Source: Phytophthora quininea
Taxonomy: Eukaryota; Oomycota; Peronosporomycetes; Peronosporales; Peronosporaceae
NCBI GenBank assembly: GCA_011947345.1
Contig: JAAVTG010000607.1
Location: 171,984-235,983, forward strand
Length of the DNA stretch: 64,000 bases
Direction: 5' to 3'
Positions 23,339-33,946 of this stretch are shown one piece after another. The notes beneath the pieces are model-generated. The model saw nothing but the letters and a program-made list of their open reading frames with translations, had not been told where the DNA came from and searched no databases. Numbering within the stretch: the stretch's first letter is position 1; each line of letters opens with the position of its first letter. The position numbers and the translations under genes were made by a program.

Positions 23339-25228
23339 TATACGTTGAGTTCACCAACATAGGCTGCGACCACCAGCTAGGCGCTCGCTCCTCAACATCG
23401 ATACCTGCGTCGTTGTTGGTTGTGCTCTTGGGAGTGCCGTCAAGAAAGCCAAGGCCCGAATGGTTTTGTTGGCTGGGCGGTCTACTTTGACCACCGTCTC
23501 AGCTGGAGCAACACCACGTAGACCCCGGACAATGATGTAGTTATGGAAGCGATAAAAACTATCACTCCTGCCTACACCTTACTGCTCCTACTCCACAGTA
23601 AACGATGTTCTTGAGCCCTTCCACTGCACTATTGTCTACAGGGGGTTGCCTCGTTTCTTTTGCGGCGTTGGACGTGTCAAGAAAAATATTGTCGGCGCCA
23701 TCATACGAGAGTTAGAACAGCGATCATCGACCTTATCGTTCGGGTCGCGTGCAGAGAGCGCCGGTGAGGTTACACTCCCGGGAGATCCAAGCTCTGCATT
23801 TTGCTGTCCGCAGCACCTGAAGCACCCGATGGCATAGTCGATGGCCGTCTGCGGCTTCGTTGAATTCAAGCGGACATCGGGCTTTGGTGTCCATGACCAA
23901 GTCCACCGCCGCCCGCCAAAGACCTGCACGAACGATTGGCGAATGTGCAATGCGCGAGTAGCCTCTAGGTAGCAGCAGCAAACAGTATCGCTGGCTGACT
24001 CACCCCGTACGCCAGCAAGAGCTCCCATTACTGATAACGAGCCGACTCAACAAATCACTCCTTGCGCTTCAGCGTTCGCTGTGCCTGCGGACGTTGTGTG
24101 CGTTGCAAGTACGACTTGCCTCTCTTCTTCTTGGACCAGCAGCCACGAGAGGCATTGACCAACTTAATGAGCATTAGCCCAGCGATGTCGTCTGCGGCTT
24201 TCGGTAAACAAGCTCCGAGGTCATTTCTGTTCGGTGCCGGTGCCACACCTTTCGACGTTTCACTGAATCTATCATTCTGGCGCTGCAGTAACAGTGCTCC
24301 TCACGACGGGCTCACCGAGGAGGCACTTGCAACGCAGGCGGCAAGATATAGCAAGACCGCCACGATGCGGACGGAGAGGGGCCGCAATGAATCGGGCGAT
24401 GCCCACGCCATCCAAGCAAGCCTCGAGAGCCTCGGACGCACACGCTCGAACAGCCGGCACGCTGCCGCGGTAGTCCCTTGAGGCGGGACACGAAAGACAC
24501 TTCAACGAGGCGCCTTATCCTCGCCGATCGTGCATCCAGAAGGGCAATTTTTGCTCACGAACCCAATCGACACGCGGTAGCGCTCGCTGATAGTCTCACC
24601 CAGCATCGCGGTCGGTCTCCGCTCGAATGGAGCCGTGGCTTGCAAGGCTGAAGCTCCGTGGTGGCCATGAATGATCTCGTCGCGGCGTGGCCTCGGCTGG
24701 GATAGCACCGACGTGAGAGCTCCGATGTAGTCGCCCCATTCCTCCATGTGCAAGCAAAGCAGCCAAAAGCAACCCATGCGAGCCAATGGTCACAGGATTT
24801 CCCTTCAGATAGATAGCCAGCGCCCCACACCTGCTCGACAACAGACACGGCCGTCTAACACAGCTGCAAGCGACCGCCTCCGACGGCTTAAAGCACACGG
24901 CGGAAGGCGCCGCCCCAGCTCACACCTTTTTCGGCAGCTGCAGGCAACTTCAATCGCCATACATTTTTGCTGTGCGATGCGTGTCACCCGGATGATGTTT
25001 CTCACAGCACGCAATGGAGTGAGATTCAGCCCTGCAACACGGAAATCCCGTGGAAGATCTCCTCCTCCGTGACCGCCGCGCTGGGTGCGAATTTTCGAGC
25101 GGAGACCGAAATCGGTAGCTGGCCTCTCACTTTTCAATTCGCTCGCTCCCGAGCAATTGCCCCCTCGAACTCGACTTTCGACTCGACACCCCCACCTTGG
25201 AGACCGCTTCTCAAGGACTCCTGCAGCA
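23339..25228. other. About 1.9 kb without a supported gene
   Basis: Numerous short frames overlap in all six readings, none with recognisable domains or signal peptides. The last few hundred bases should hold the promoter of the mucin-like gene at 25229. I see no long repeat, LTR or RNA gene here. Confidence 0.35.
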
Positions 25229-27529
25229 ATGACGCCCCCGCGCCGCAGATTCGCAGCGGTGCTCGCCGTGCTGTGCGCGGCCGGCGCCAGTGCTCACGAC
25301 TTTGACATATCGGTGCAGTACGACGCCACCTACACCATCCCGTCCAGCCGCGGCGCCATTTGCTCGGGCGCCGGCAAAGCACCCGCCGGCACGGCCTGTC
25401 CGCTGAAGGGCGACGTGGCCACCGCCGACTGCCACTCGTACCTCTTCTCGTACGACGGCAAGGAGTGCACGGCCAAGGAGGACGCCGAGTGCGCCATCGT
25501 GATCGGCGATACCTGGGGCTGCGTCTTCCCGTCGGTGTCCGGGTCCACGGCCACGCCGTGCCCGACGTCTTACGACACGCCTGGCACGACCCCGGCAGCG
25601 ACCAAGACTGAAGGTGGCTACCCGACGCCATCCCCGAGCAAGACTGGGAACTACACCCCGGCACCGACCACGCCGTGCCCGGGTACGAACTTGCCCATGC
25701 CAACCGAGACAGGCCGAGGAGGCAAGCCCACCCCGGCGCCCACGACAGGAGGTGGAAAGCCGACACCGGCCCCAACTACCGGCGGTGGAAAGACTACGCC
25801 GGCACCGACCAAACCGGGAGACAACAAGACCCCGGCGCCAACAACGCCCTGCCCGGAAGGTGAGAAGCCGACCCCGGCACCGACCAAGCCTGGAAATAAT
25901 AAGACGCCGGCTCCGACAACCCCGTGCCCAGAAGGTGAGAAGACACCGGCACCGACAACGCCGTGTCCAGAAGGTGGAAAGACTCCGCACCGACAACGCC
26001 GTGTCCAGAAGGTGGAAAGACTCCCGCACCGACAACGCCGTGTCCAGCAGGTGAAAAGACACCAGCGCCGACGACACCGTGCCCATCACCCGAATCAACA
26101 ACGCCCTGCCCGACACCGGAGTCGACAACACCGTGCCCAACGCCCCAAAGTACAACCCCGTGCCCAACGCCTGAGAGCACGACTCCGTGCCCGACGCCTG
26201 AATCGACGACACCGTGCCCAACGCCTGAAGGTACAACTCCGTGCCCGACACCCGAGACGACCACTCCGTGCCCAACGCCCCAAAGTACAACCCCGTGCCC
26301 GACGCCTGAGAGCACGACTCCGTGCCCGACGCCTGAATCGACGACACCGTGCCCAACGCCTGAAGGTACAACTCCGTGCCCGACACCCGAGACGACCACC
26401 CGTGCCCAACGCCCCAAAGTACAACCCCGTGCCCGACGCCTGAGAGCACGACCCGTGCCCGACGCCTGAATCGACGACACCGTGCCCAACGCCTGAAGGT
26501 ACAACTCCGTGCCCGACACCCGAGACGACCACTCCGTGCCCAACGCCCCAAAGTACAACCCCGTGCCCGACGCCTGAGAGCACCGACTCCGTGCCCGACG
26601 CCTGAATCGACGACACCGTGCCCAACGCCTGAAGGTACAACTCCGTGCCCGACACCCGAGACGACCACTCCGTGCCCAACGCCCCAAAGTACAACCCCGT
26701 GCCCGACGCCTGAGAGCACGACACCGTGCCCGACGCCTGAATCGACGACACCGTGCCCAACCGAGACGCCGTGCCCGGAGACGACCCACCGCCGACGGAG
26801 ACTCCTTGCCCCGAGACCACTCCGCCTCCTACGGAAACCCCGTGCCCGGAAACCACTCCGCCTCCTACGGAAACCCGTGTCCGGAAACCACGCCACCTCC
26901 AACTGAGACGCCGTGCCCGGAGACAACACCACCGCCGACGGAAACCCCGTGTCCGGAAACGACCCCACCTCCAACTGAGACCCCGTGCCCGGAAACGACC
27001 CCACCTCCAACTGAGACCCCGTGCCCGGAAACAACCGCGCTCCTACGGAAACCCCGTGCCCGGAAACAACCGCGCCTCCTACGGAAACCCCGTGTCCGGA
27101 AACGACCCCACCTCCAACTGAGACCCCGTGCCCGGAGACAACACCACCGCCGACGGAAACCCGTGTCCGGAAACCACTCCGCCTCCTACGGAAACCCCGT
27201 GTCCGGAAACCACTCCCTCCTACGGAAACCCCGTGCCCGGAAACCACTCCGCCTCCTACGGAAACCCCGTGTCCGGAAACCACGCCACCTCCAACTGAGA
27301 CCCGTGCCCAGAGACGACCCCGCCGCAGACGGAGACGCCGTGCCCGGAGACGACCCCACCTCCAACTGAGACCCCGTGCCCGGAGACAACCGCGCCTTCG
27401 GTCGAGACGCCCTGCCCGGACGATGGTAAGCAAGACCAAGGGCAACAGGACCAGGGTCAGCAGAACCAAGGCCAGCAGCAAGGAGGTTGGCGTCGCCTGG
27501 TCAGTACTCTCCGTGGGTACTCGGCCTAA
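25229..27529 (+). CDS. Secreted mucin-like Thr/Pro/Cys repeat protein
   Basis: [22 protein letters not shown] is a signal peptide. A Cys-containing domain of about 90 residues follows ([42 protein letters not shown]). Then come TPAPTTGGG and [13 protein letters not shown] repeats, a [13 protein letters not shown] array (about 26080-26760), a [12 protein letters not shown] array (26760-27400) and a Gln-rich C-terminus ending SAlike at TAA 27527-27529. Such Thr/Pro tracts are usually heavily O-glycosylated; a cell-surface adhesive or wall role is inference. The frame breaks at least nine times inside the repeats (for example near 25984, 26399, 26451, 26580, 27033, 27208), each time where one copy has a base fewer or more than its neighbours. 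Confidence 0.75.
26139..26765 (+). repeat. Tandem array with 135-bp higher-order unit
   Basis: The basic unit is 27 bp (nine residues, TTPCPTP plus two variable residues). Five variants in fixed order (xx = QS, ES, ES, EG, ET) make a 135-bp higher-order unit. The marker cgccccaaag recurs at 26141, 26276, 26410, 26544 and 26680, so unit lengths are 135, 134, 134 and 136. The off-by-one lengths are exactly the frame breaks of the encoding gene. Confidence 0.85.
26766..27400 (+). repeat. 36-bp tandem repeats ([12 protein letters not shown] units)
   Basis: About seventeen imperfect copies of a 36-bp unit encoding twelve residues, continuing the repeat domain of the mucin-like protein. Several copies lack one C in an ACCCCGTG context, and one copy near 27208 lacks two bases. 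Confidence 0.75.
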
Positions 27530-28151
27530 GTGGACGGAACCATTTCAGCTTTTGCGTGACAACTACCGAGTCGAGCTGCACGGGTGTCCAGAGGACGGCG
27601 ATCCCATCAGAAGGATCGCAGTAGCTACAGATACAACATATTAGGGAGGCACCTGAGCTCGCTGGTATCAGATAACCGTAACATGACGAAAGTATTCATG
27701 TCCGTGAAGTGGATGGTCGTATGGATGCGTTTATTGGAGCTGCCAGGGTGTATTGGCGGCGGCTCCAGCTTGTTGTGGATGATGCTACGAAGAAGATAGT
27801 AATCTCAGGATCTTTCTTGACCAGGGTAGAGCTGCAGGTAAAATGACTGCAATAGGCTCTTATAAGTCGAAGCGGAAAATTTGAGGCACCTATTGCATCA
27901 ATCTGGCATTGTTGTCATGGGGTGAAGTGATGCTGGGTACGGTCTGTTCAAGGATGGTGCCAAGCTGCAGTCTCTTCTATAATAACCATGGGGGTTGACG
28001 AGAGAGCTCACCAGTCATGGCACTATTAATACGCAGTGTCAAAACTCCTTGGTTCTGTCCTTAAAAGAGGGTGTTTTTCATCGTTTAACGATAGCCCTTG
28101 TTACGAATCCCTCTATTTAATGTCTTTACACGCTTTGTTCTCACAAAGAAC
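27530..28151. other. Intergenic, no supported gene
   Basis: No conserved frame. It contains the 3' flank of the mucin-like gene and the promoter of the PX-GOLD gene. Confidence 0.35.
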
Positions 28152-29945
28152 ATGCTGGACGTGACGGTCAAGCCGCTCTCTTCGTCGGCCGAGGCGAGCT
28201 CCGACGCCACGGCGCTGGTGCTTCTGCACCTCCAGGGCCGTTTCCGTCTGCTGGAGCGCTCTCTGCAGGACTTCCAGCACCTGGAGCGTCAGCTGCAGCT
28301 CACTCCCAGTATCGCGCCTGCAATTGAAGCCTACTGCGTCGATTTCGACCCCAAAAGAGCTTCTATACGCCCCAAGAGCGCGGATCGCGACTGTCGTTTG
28401 CTCTGGAGACGTTTCTGAGTCAGTTGGTGGCTCAAAAGGAGCTGCTGCAGAACTCTTTGGCTCTTAAAACGTTCTTAGATGCTGATGTGCTTAGCAGTCA
28501 TCATACCTTTGGAGAGAGCTACCGAAAAGCGGTGCAGACTGCTCTGGAGACCGGAGAGATGTGGGAGGAAGAGAAAGTGCCGGCTGGCTGTGTGGTGGAG
28601 CACGAGGTGGCGGTGGATCTCCCCGAAGACGCGCCGGACAAGAAGCTGGTGCTCTGGAAGTTCGCGTCTCAAGGCCGCGGACTCGTCTTCAGCGCAGATT
28701 TCTCCAAGACCGTGGCAGGTCTGGAGAGTGACGACAATGAAATAGACCCCTACAGCAGCACTGAAGTGTTGGCCACCACTGCAGACGCCCAAGAGGACCC
28801 GGAAGTGGCCCACTACCGCACGAGCTGCGAGTTCTCGGACAAAGTAGAGGACGCCAAGTTCATGTTTGGACATTTTGTAGCCGAAAACGCGGGCATTGTC
28901 ACCTTGCAGTGGGAGAATGCAGACACCACCAGTGTGCTGTCCAAACCAGTGCGATTTCAGACGAAAGTAGTGCCGATGAGTGCTGCTGCGACGGTTCTGA
29001 AGATTGTAGATAGTTTGAGCGCTGCAGACTCGACAGAATGGCTGCATGAGCACATGGAGGCGTCGCGATTGACGTCGCTAGAGGAAGTTCCTGGCTGGAA
29101 TGATGAGGTCGATGAAAGCGGTGGCTTCGGAGACGACGAAGACTGCGAGTACCACGAGGAATTAGGGATACAAGCAGATACTGAGCAGAAGGCGGTGCTG
29201 GAGCAACGCACGCACGAGCTCGAGGGAAAAGTGGTAGGTTGACCATGTGCCTCTGCCTGTCACATTTGGATCTTTTGACTCAAATCATGTTGCAGATCCA
29301 CCTCGAAGAGACGTTAGCAGCCACACGAAACGAGCTGAAGACCGCGTTGGATCGCGTGCAGATCGCTGAAGAGATTTACAAAGCGAATCTTGAGACCATC
29401 ACGCAGTTAGAGTTTGCCGCACCGAAAAAGAGTCGAAGAAGCTCTCCACCGAGTCGGTCGATCAGGTCGCCACTCCAGTGCTGGCTGTGACATCCAATCA
29501 ATCGGATGGGGTGGCCAAGGGAACGCAGCCGGACTCCGAGGGAACGCCGCCGACGCGAGCCGAGCTTGAGCGGGTGCAGAGACTATGCGCCAGCTTCCAG
29601 GAGCAGTGTCTGTGGCGCTCCGTGGAGAGCACCGAGCTCGAAGCTCAGCTCGCCGCGTCTCGGGTCGAAACCGAGTCGTGGCGAGAGAAGCACGCGACTC
29701 AAACCGCTCAAATTGAAGCGCTAGAAGCGCAAAATTGTACGTTGCGTTCGCATAAGAAGCTGCTCGTCCAAGAAGTCAAGCGACTTCAACCGTACTCGCA
29801 AGTGAATCTCGCCGCCCTGGTCCAGGAAGCGCAAGAAGCTCGCATGGTGCAGCGCAGTCTGCAGGCCAAACTGGACTCGCAACAAACCGCAGACTCCACC
29901 GCCACGGACTTTGTGCTGGTCGACGCAAGTGACGAGCAAGTCTGA
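28152..29945 (+). CDS. PX-GOLD-coiled-coil protein
   Basis: Exon 1 (28152-29233) begins with a PX-like phosphoinositide-binding domain. Its C-terminal helices read LSFALETFLSQLVAQKELL and LKTFLD after a one-base gap in the A run at about 28333-28336. A GOLD-like beta domain follows (KLVLWKFASQGRGLVFSADF and HFVAENAGIVTLQWENA). An intron of 62 bp (29234-29295, GTAGGT...TTGCAG) leads to exon 2, which is coiled coil (LEETLAATRNELKTALDRVQ). One more A-run gap lies at 29424-29428, after which the coil continues to the TGA at 29945. About 577 residues. PX plus GOLD suggests a membrane-trafficking adaptor on phosphoinositide membranes. The exact partner is unknown. Confidence 0.7.
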
Positions 29946-30902
29946 AGTTGCATGCATGTACATTGTCGTTTGGCACACACCACACGTCACATATGTATTT
30001 TGCACACGTCACACATTTTTTGCAGGAGGGCATTAGGAGCCTCCACTCAGTGCCCTCCTAGTGCCCTCCCATCCCCCGCCCCCTCTCTCCCGTTTTTAGA
30101 ATCTAGAGTTTTTAGAATTTGGAATGTTTTCAAAAAGTCAATCGAGGTCCAGGTTGTTGACCAAACAAGATTTCCCCTTGAGCTCATCAAGCGCCCATGG
30201 ACTCATGGGGGAGAACTCCTCCAATGCTCAAGAGGCCCTGCGCAAGCAAGGTGTCGGCACTGAGTAACGAGCACGAGCTGCGAGAAGCTGGCGGCGTCTG
30301 TGTCCGGCGAGCAGGGCTGCTCTTCCGCCAACATCGGAGGCTCTTCTGAACGCCGTCGGGCGCAACGAGTGACTCGTCGACCAAGCTCAGCAGCATGCGC
30401 CCCGTGGAAGGAGGCTGGCCTAGGATGTGGACCCCGTCTTGCAGAGCGACGCGCAGAGCGACGCGCAGAGCGACGTGCAGCACCTCCGCAAGAAGCCCGA
30501 GCAGGACGACAAGCAGCGGGCAAGCGTCTGGGGGTCGAGCGCGCACTAAGGCAGGACAACACCATCAATATCTACCAGGACTACTTCTCCCCACACTCTT
30601 CCTGGCGTTGCCTTGAGTCTCATTTGCTGCGTCGGACCACGGAGAACGTCCAAACCAAGAAGAGAATCGCCACGGCGAACGCAAGCAAGTTGCAGTGCCT
30701 GGCGATGCCAACATGGACCTGCGCGCGGCGCTGTCGGGCAACGACACCGACGCCAACGTCGCGGCCGCCCACGAAGACGTCAGAGCTGGTGAAAGACCAG
30801 CTTCCCCGCGTGGTGCAAGCTGAAGAGTGATGGTCCTGCTCGTTTCCCGTTGGATCCTCGTGACACGGGCATCTGATCACGGGCGGCACTTCGACATTCG
30901 CC
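29946..30902. other. Intergenic with a small 12-bp tandem repeat
   Basis: No conserved frame. At 30442-30477 the 12-mer cagagcgacgcg occurs three times (last copy with one change). The right end is the promoter or 5' UTR of the zinc-finger pseudogene. Confidence 0.35.
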
Positions 30903-32436
30903 ATGGAGAACCCATGGCTCCTGAACGTGACACGGGACATGATGGGCGAGGCGCTCCACATCGACCCGCTCACGCCCAACACGAACCACCCCGAGTACTA
31001 CTACGAGTATGAGGGCGAGCCGTACCTGAAGCTGCTGAAGCTGCTGGAAGAGTACCGGCGCTCGTACCATCGCGAGCAGACGGACGCCGTGCTCATCGTG
31101 ATCAAGGGGGTTCGACAACGTGTGCTGGTGGCGCACTGAAGACGGCCGGTTGGTCCCAGCCCGGCGGTCGTGGATTAACGACTTGACCTGCCGACAAGTC
31201 TACATTCACATCGATTTCGTTCGTCGTGCTCCGTGTGAAGCTCTGAAGGGCCCACGCCGAGCGGATCGACCCAGTGGTGAAGGCGTACAAGCAGTTCTTG
31301 AAGACTTAGGGTGAAGACATGGTGGCCGCGTACTTGGTCTTTGTCGGCTGAGTGCGTGACCTACGCGGAGCGCTCAAGGAGCAAGTCTGGAGGCAAATCT
31401 TGGCGATGCCTCGCGACCGCCGCCCAAGACTCGATGACTACGTCTTCAAGCCGGGCATGTCGACGGACGTGGCCAGGAGAGGCGGTGCGCTTTCCTTTTT
31501 CTCGAATTACGGCCGATTCAGCGACCACGTACGCCTCCTCAAGGTCGTCGCCGTTCAAGAAGAAGAGCTCCAGCCGGCTGAGGATTTTGCGCGCGCAAAG
31601 TTCCGCTTCCGGCGCGGAGACGGAAGCATCGACGAGGAGATCTTCATCGTCCGGTATCGCAGGATCGGCATAGACGTCATGAGGGCTGTGCAGGCCCAAT
31701 TCCCACGCAGGTTGGGCCGACTGCAGCGCCTCAACCTGGATTTGCGCCTAGAAAATGCTGAGAACCGAGCTGAGAGCGCGGAGCTGCGGCGTCGAGCTGA
31801 AAGTGCAGAGCTACGCCTCCAGCTTGTGCAACTTCGCCAAGCGGTAGCCAACCAAGGCAACGGCGGTGGCCAAGACAACAGCGGTGAAGGTGACCAAGAC
31901 GACGGTGGTGGCGGTGACGACGATCTGGGTGGTGACCAAGAGACGACCAAGACACCAGCAGCACCAGCAGTGACGACGACCAAGGCAGTGATCACGGCTA
32001 CGAGGGCTGCAGAGATGGAAGTGTGGCCGGCACTTCTACCTGCGCCAATTCTGCCTTCGCTGTTACCGGTACCGATCTCGCCCCCGCCACTCCGACCGGT
32101 GCCGGTCACGCCCCCGCCCCGGAACCTGCGTCCATTATCGCCTCCGTCGACAGGGCGAAAGCGCAAGGGTGGGAAACAAACTTGCTCATTGGAGAACTGC
32201 ACGGCGCAACTCCAGAGTCGCGGCCTGTGCTACAAGCACGGCGGCGGCTCCCGTTGCAAGGAGCCAAACTGCGAGAATGCGGCTAGCAAGGGCGGGCGGT
32301 GCTACTCGCACGGGGGAAGCGCTACTGCGTAGTTTCCGGGTGCACGAACGGTATCAAGGCCGCAGGTGGGTTTTGCAAGCGCCACAAGAAGGAAGCAGTG
32401 CAGGCGGCTGCCCTCGCAGCAGCAAGTCGCGTTTGA
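30903..32436 (+). pseudogene. Decayed coiled-coil and CxxxxC-HGG zinc-finger protein
   Basis: MENPWLLNVTRDMMGEALHI starts at 30903. Protein-like sequence continues in shifted frames to about 31306, meets in-frame TAG (31307-31309) and TGA (31349-31351), then runs openly from 31352 through a heptad region (ENAENRAESAELRRRAESAE), Gly/Asp/Pro-rich linkers and a C-terminal zinc-finger series (CSLENC...GLCYKHGG, CKEPNC...GRCYSHGG, CVVSGC...GFCKRH). The HGG pattern occurs in WRKY19-like zinc-finger proteins common in oomycetes. The third finger needs one more G in the run at 32310-32314. The two nonsense codons and an extra-base shift near 31107 indicate real decay, unlike most genes here. Confidence 0.6.
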
Positions 32437-32867
32437 GTTTCAAGGCAACGCGAGGACAGTGGCCACTTCGTTCAAATTTTATTTTTCAATGAATAACGGG
32501 TCGACCAGCAGCGGCTGATCTGGAGGACGGCGGCACGCTGAGCGACTACAACATCCAGAAGGAGTCCACGCTTTGTGGTGTGTTTTCTTCGATGATAGTT
32601 GGCGAGTCTGCTTCCCATGTTTCCCAAAAATGGGGCATAAAAAAGAGGCTCGGATCCAAAAGTAGGTGCGCCCGATACCAAATTCGAAATCCGTTCCAAA
32701 ATTCCGTTTTTGCCAGAAAAAATCATTCCAAAAAATTCATTCAATTGCTTTCGGCCTCAGTTTTTTTCGGCTCCTCGACGACGTCAGGTGGCCCTGCTTG
32801 GGGCCTGCGACTCGTGGGCTACAGTGTTCCTTCACTCTCGGGGCGGCGGCAGGACCCGTCGCGCAGG

Positions 32868-33340
32868 ATGGAGCTGGGCGTGGCGGAGCTGACGCTCGTC
32901 CTGCTGAGCGTCTCGGCGCTGGCACTGCTCGGCCTCTGGCTCTACAGACTGGTGCAGTACCGTCGCGCTGTGCGCCGGTCCCAGGCGCGGTGGATGGGCT
33001 ACGAGCCGGCGCCAGTACTAACAGAGGACGAGCTCGGTCTGAACTGGCCCAGTCTCAAGCCCATCTTATTGTCGCCAATTGCAGAAGAACGAGGCCGCGT
33101 ACGTGCCATAAGTTAATATATTTATACGAAATGCTAATTCTTATGGTGGTTTTCTCCAGGAGGACAACGACTCGGTCTTGTCGTCGATGCACAAGGACTC
33201 GGTGCGGCTCAGCTCCATATCTGTCATAGCCTGTGAGTGTTAGAAGGGGTCGACAAAGCGGCAGGACTGTGGGGACTGATTTCTTATTGCTGGTTGTTCT
33301 GATAGACGGCAGCTTCGACCATCCGACGGCGACGGTCTAA
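32868..33340 (+). CDS. Small single-pass membrane protein, three exons
   Basis: ATG 32868 begins MELGVAELTLVLLSVSALAL, a hydrophobic segment of about 22 residues followed by a basic stretch (RRAVRRSQARW), which predicts an N-terminal anchor with a cytosolic tail. Exon 1 ends at 33098. An intron (33099-33159) has GTACGT...CCAG ends. Exon 2 is 33160-33232, then GTGAGT...GATAG (33233-33305) leads to exon 3 and the stop at 33338-33340. Reading through the last intron instead gives a stop five codons later, so the C-terminus is uncertain. About 112 residues. Function unknown. Confidence 0.5.
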
Positions 33341-33946
33341 GAGGAGGAGGAGGAAGAAGAAAGCTACGACAAGCTATCAAGAGCTTTGGTGGCGTGGCAG
33401 TTTGAGTGGTTGGCGGTGTCTCGTTCTGCTGATTCTGGCGGACGTCTGCCTCGTCTAGGACGACGCGGGAAAGCAGAAGCGATCTGTGGACGAGAGCGCT
33501 GGAGACCAACGGACTGCGGACGCTGCAGGTTTGCCCGCCTCGATGTGTGTCGAGGGGCGTATTATTGTGTATGTGCTAGTGTGTGGATTAGAGCAGACTG
33601 TAAACGCCGAAGAAAAAACAAGGCATGAAGGGCGACAGGAGCTTGCAGGTCTCGTCACGGACGAGAGAGCACAGAATATTTATTGAGCCATTCGTCTGCC
33701 TGGTCTTGCTGCTGCTTCTCCGATCTTGCTGCTGGTTGAACCACTTGGCGAGGATGATGATGCCATGCCGTCCGATTGCATCGCAAACATGTGAATGGTC
33801 AACATTGAAATGCTTTACGATAATAAAAAGCTAGTGGGGTGGTGTCCAGACTGCTCGTCTGGGTCGTCTAGGTAGTCTAGTCTAGAGCGCCTCCGGGTGG
33901 CGGAGGTCCTCGTGGTGCTTGGGCTTCCACTTGATCTGAGATCGTC
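33341..33946. other. Intergenic between convergent genes
   Basis: Purine-rich gaggaggaggaagaag at 33344-33360 and no conserved frame. It contains the 3' flanks of the small membrane protein gene and the sulfatase-fold gene. Confidence 0.35.

Noticed and set aside
26139..27400. Regularly spaced repeats that could suggest a CRISPR array
   Set aside because: Units are contiguous 27-bp and 36-bp coding repeats without unique spacers, in a eukaryotic gene.
25211..27481. 756-codon minus-strand frame rich in Gly/His/Val/Ser
   Set aside because: It is the antisense of the mucin-like tandem repeats. The plus strand has the signal peptide and the sensible repeats.
31307..31351. Stop codon readthrough or selenocysteine at TAG/TGA
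   Set aside because: Two different stops within 45 bases and further frame shifts in the same gene fit decay better. No SECIS-like structure was recognised.
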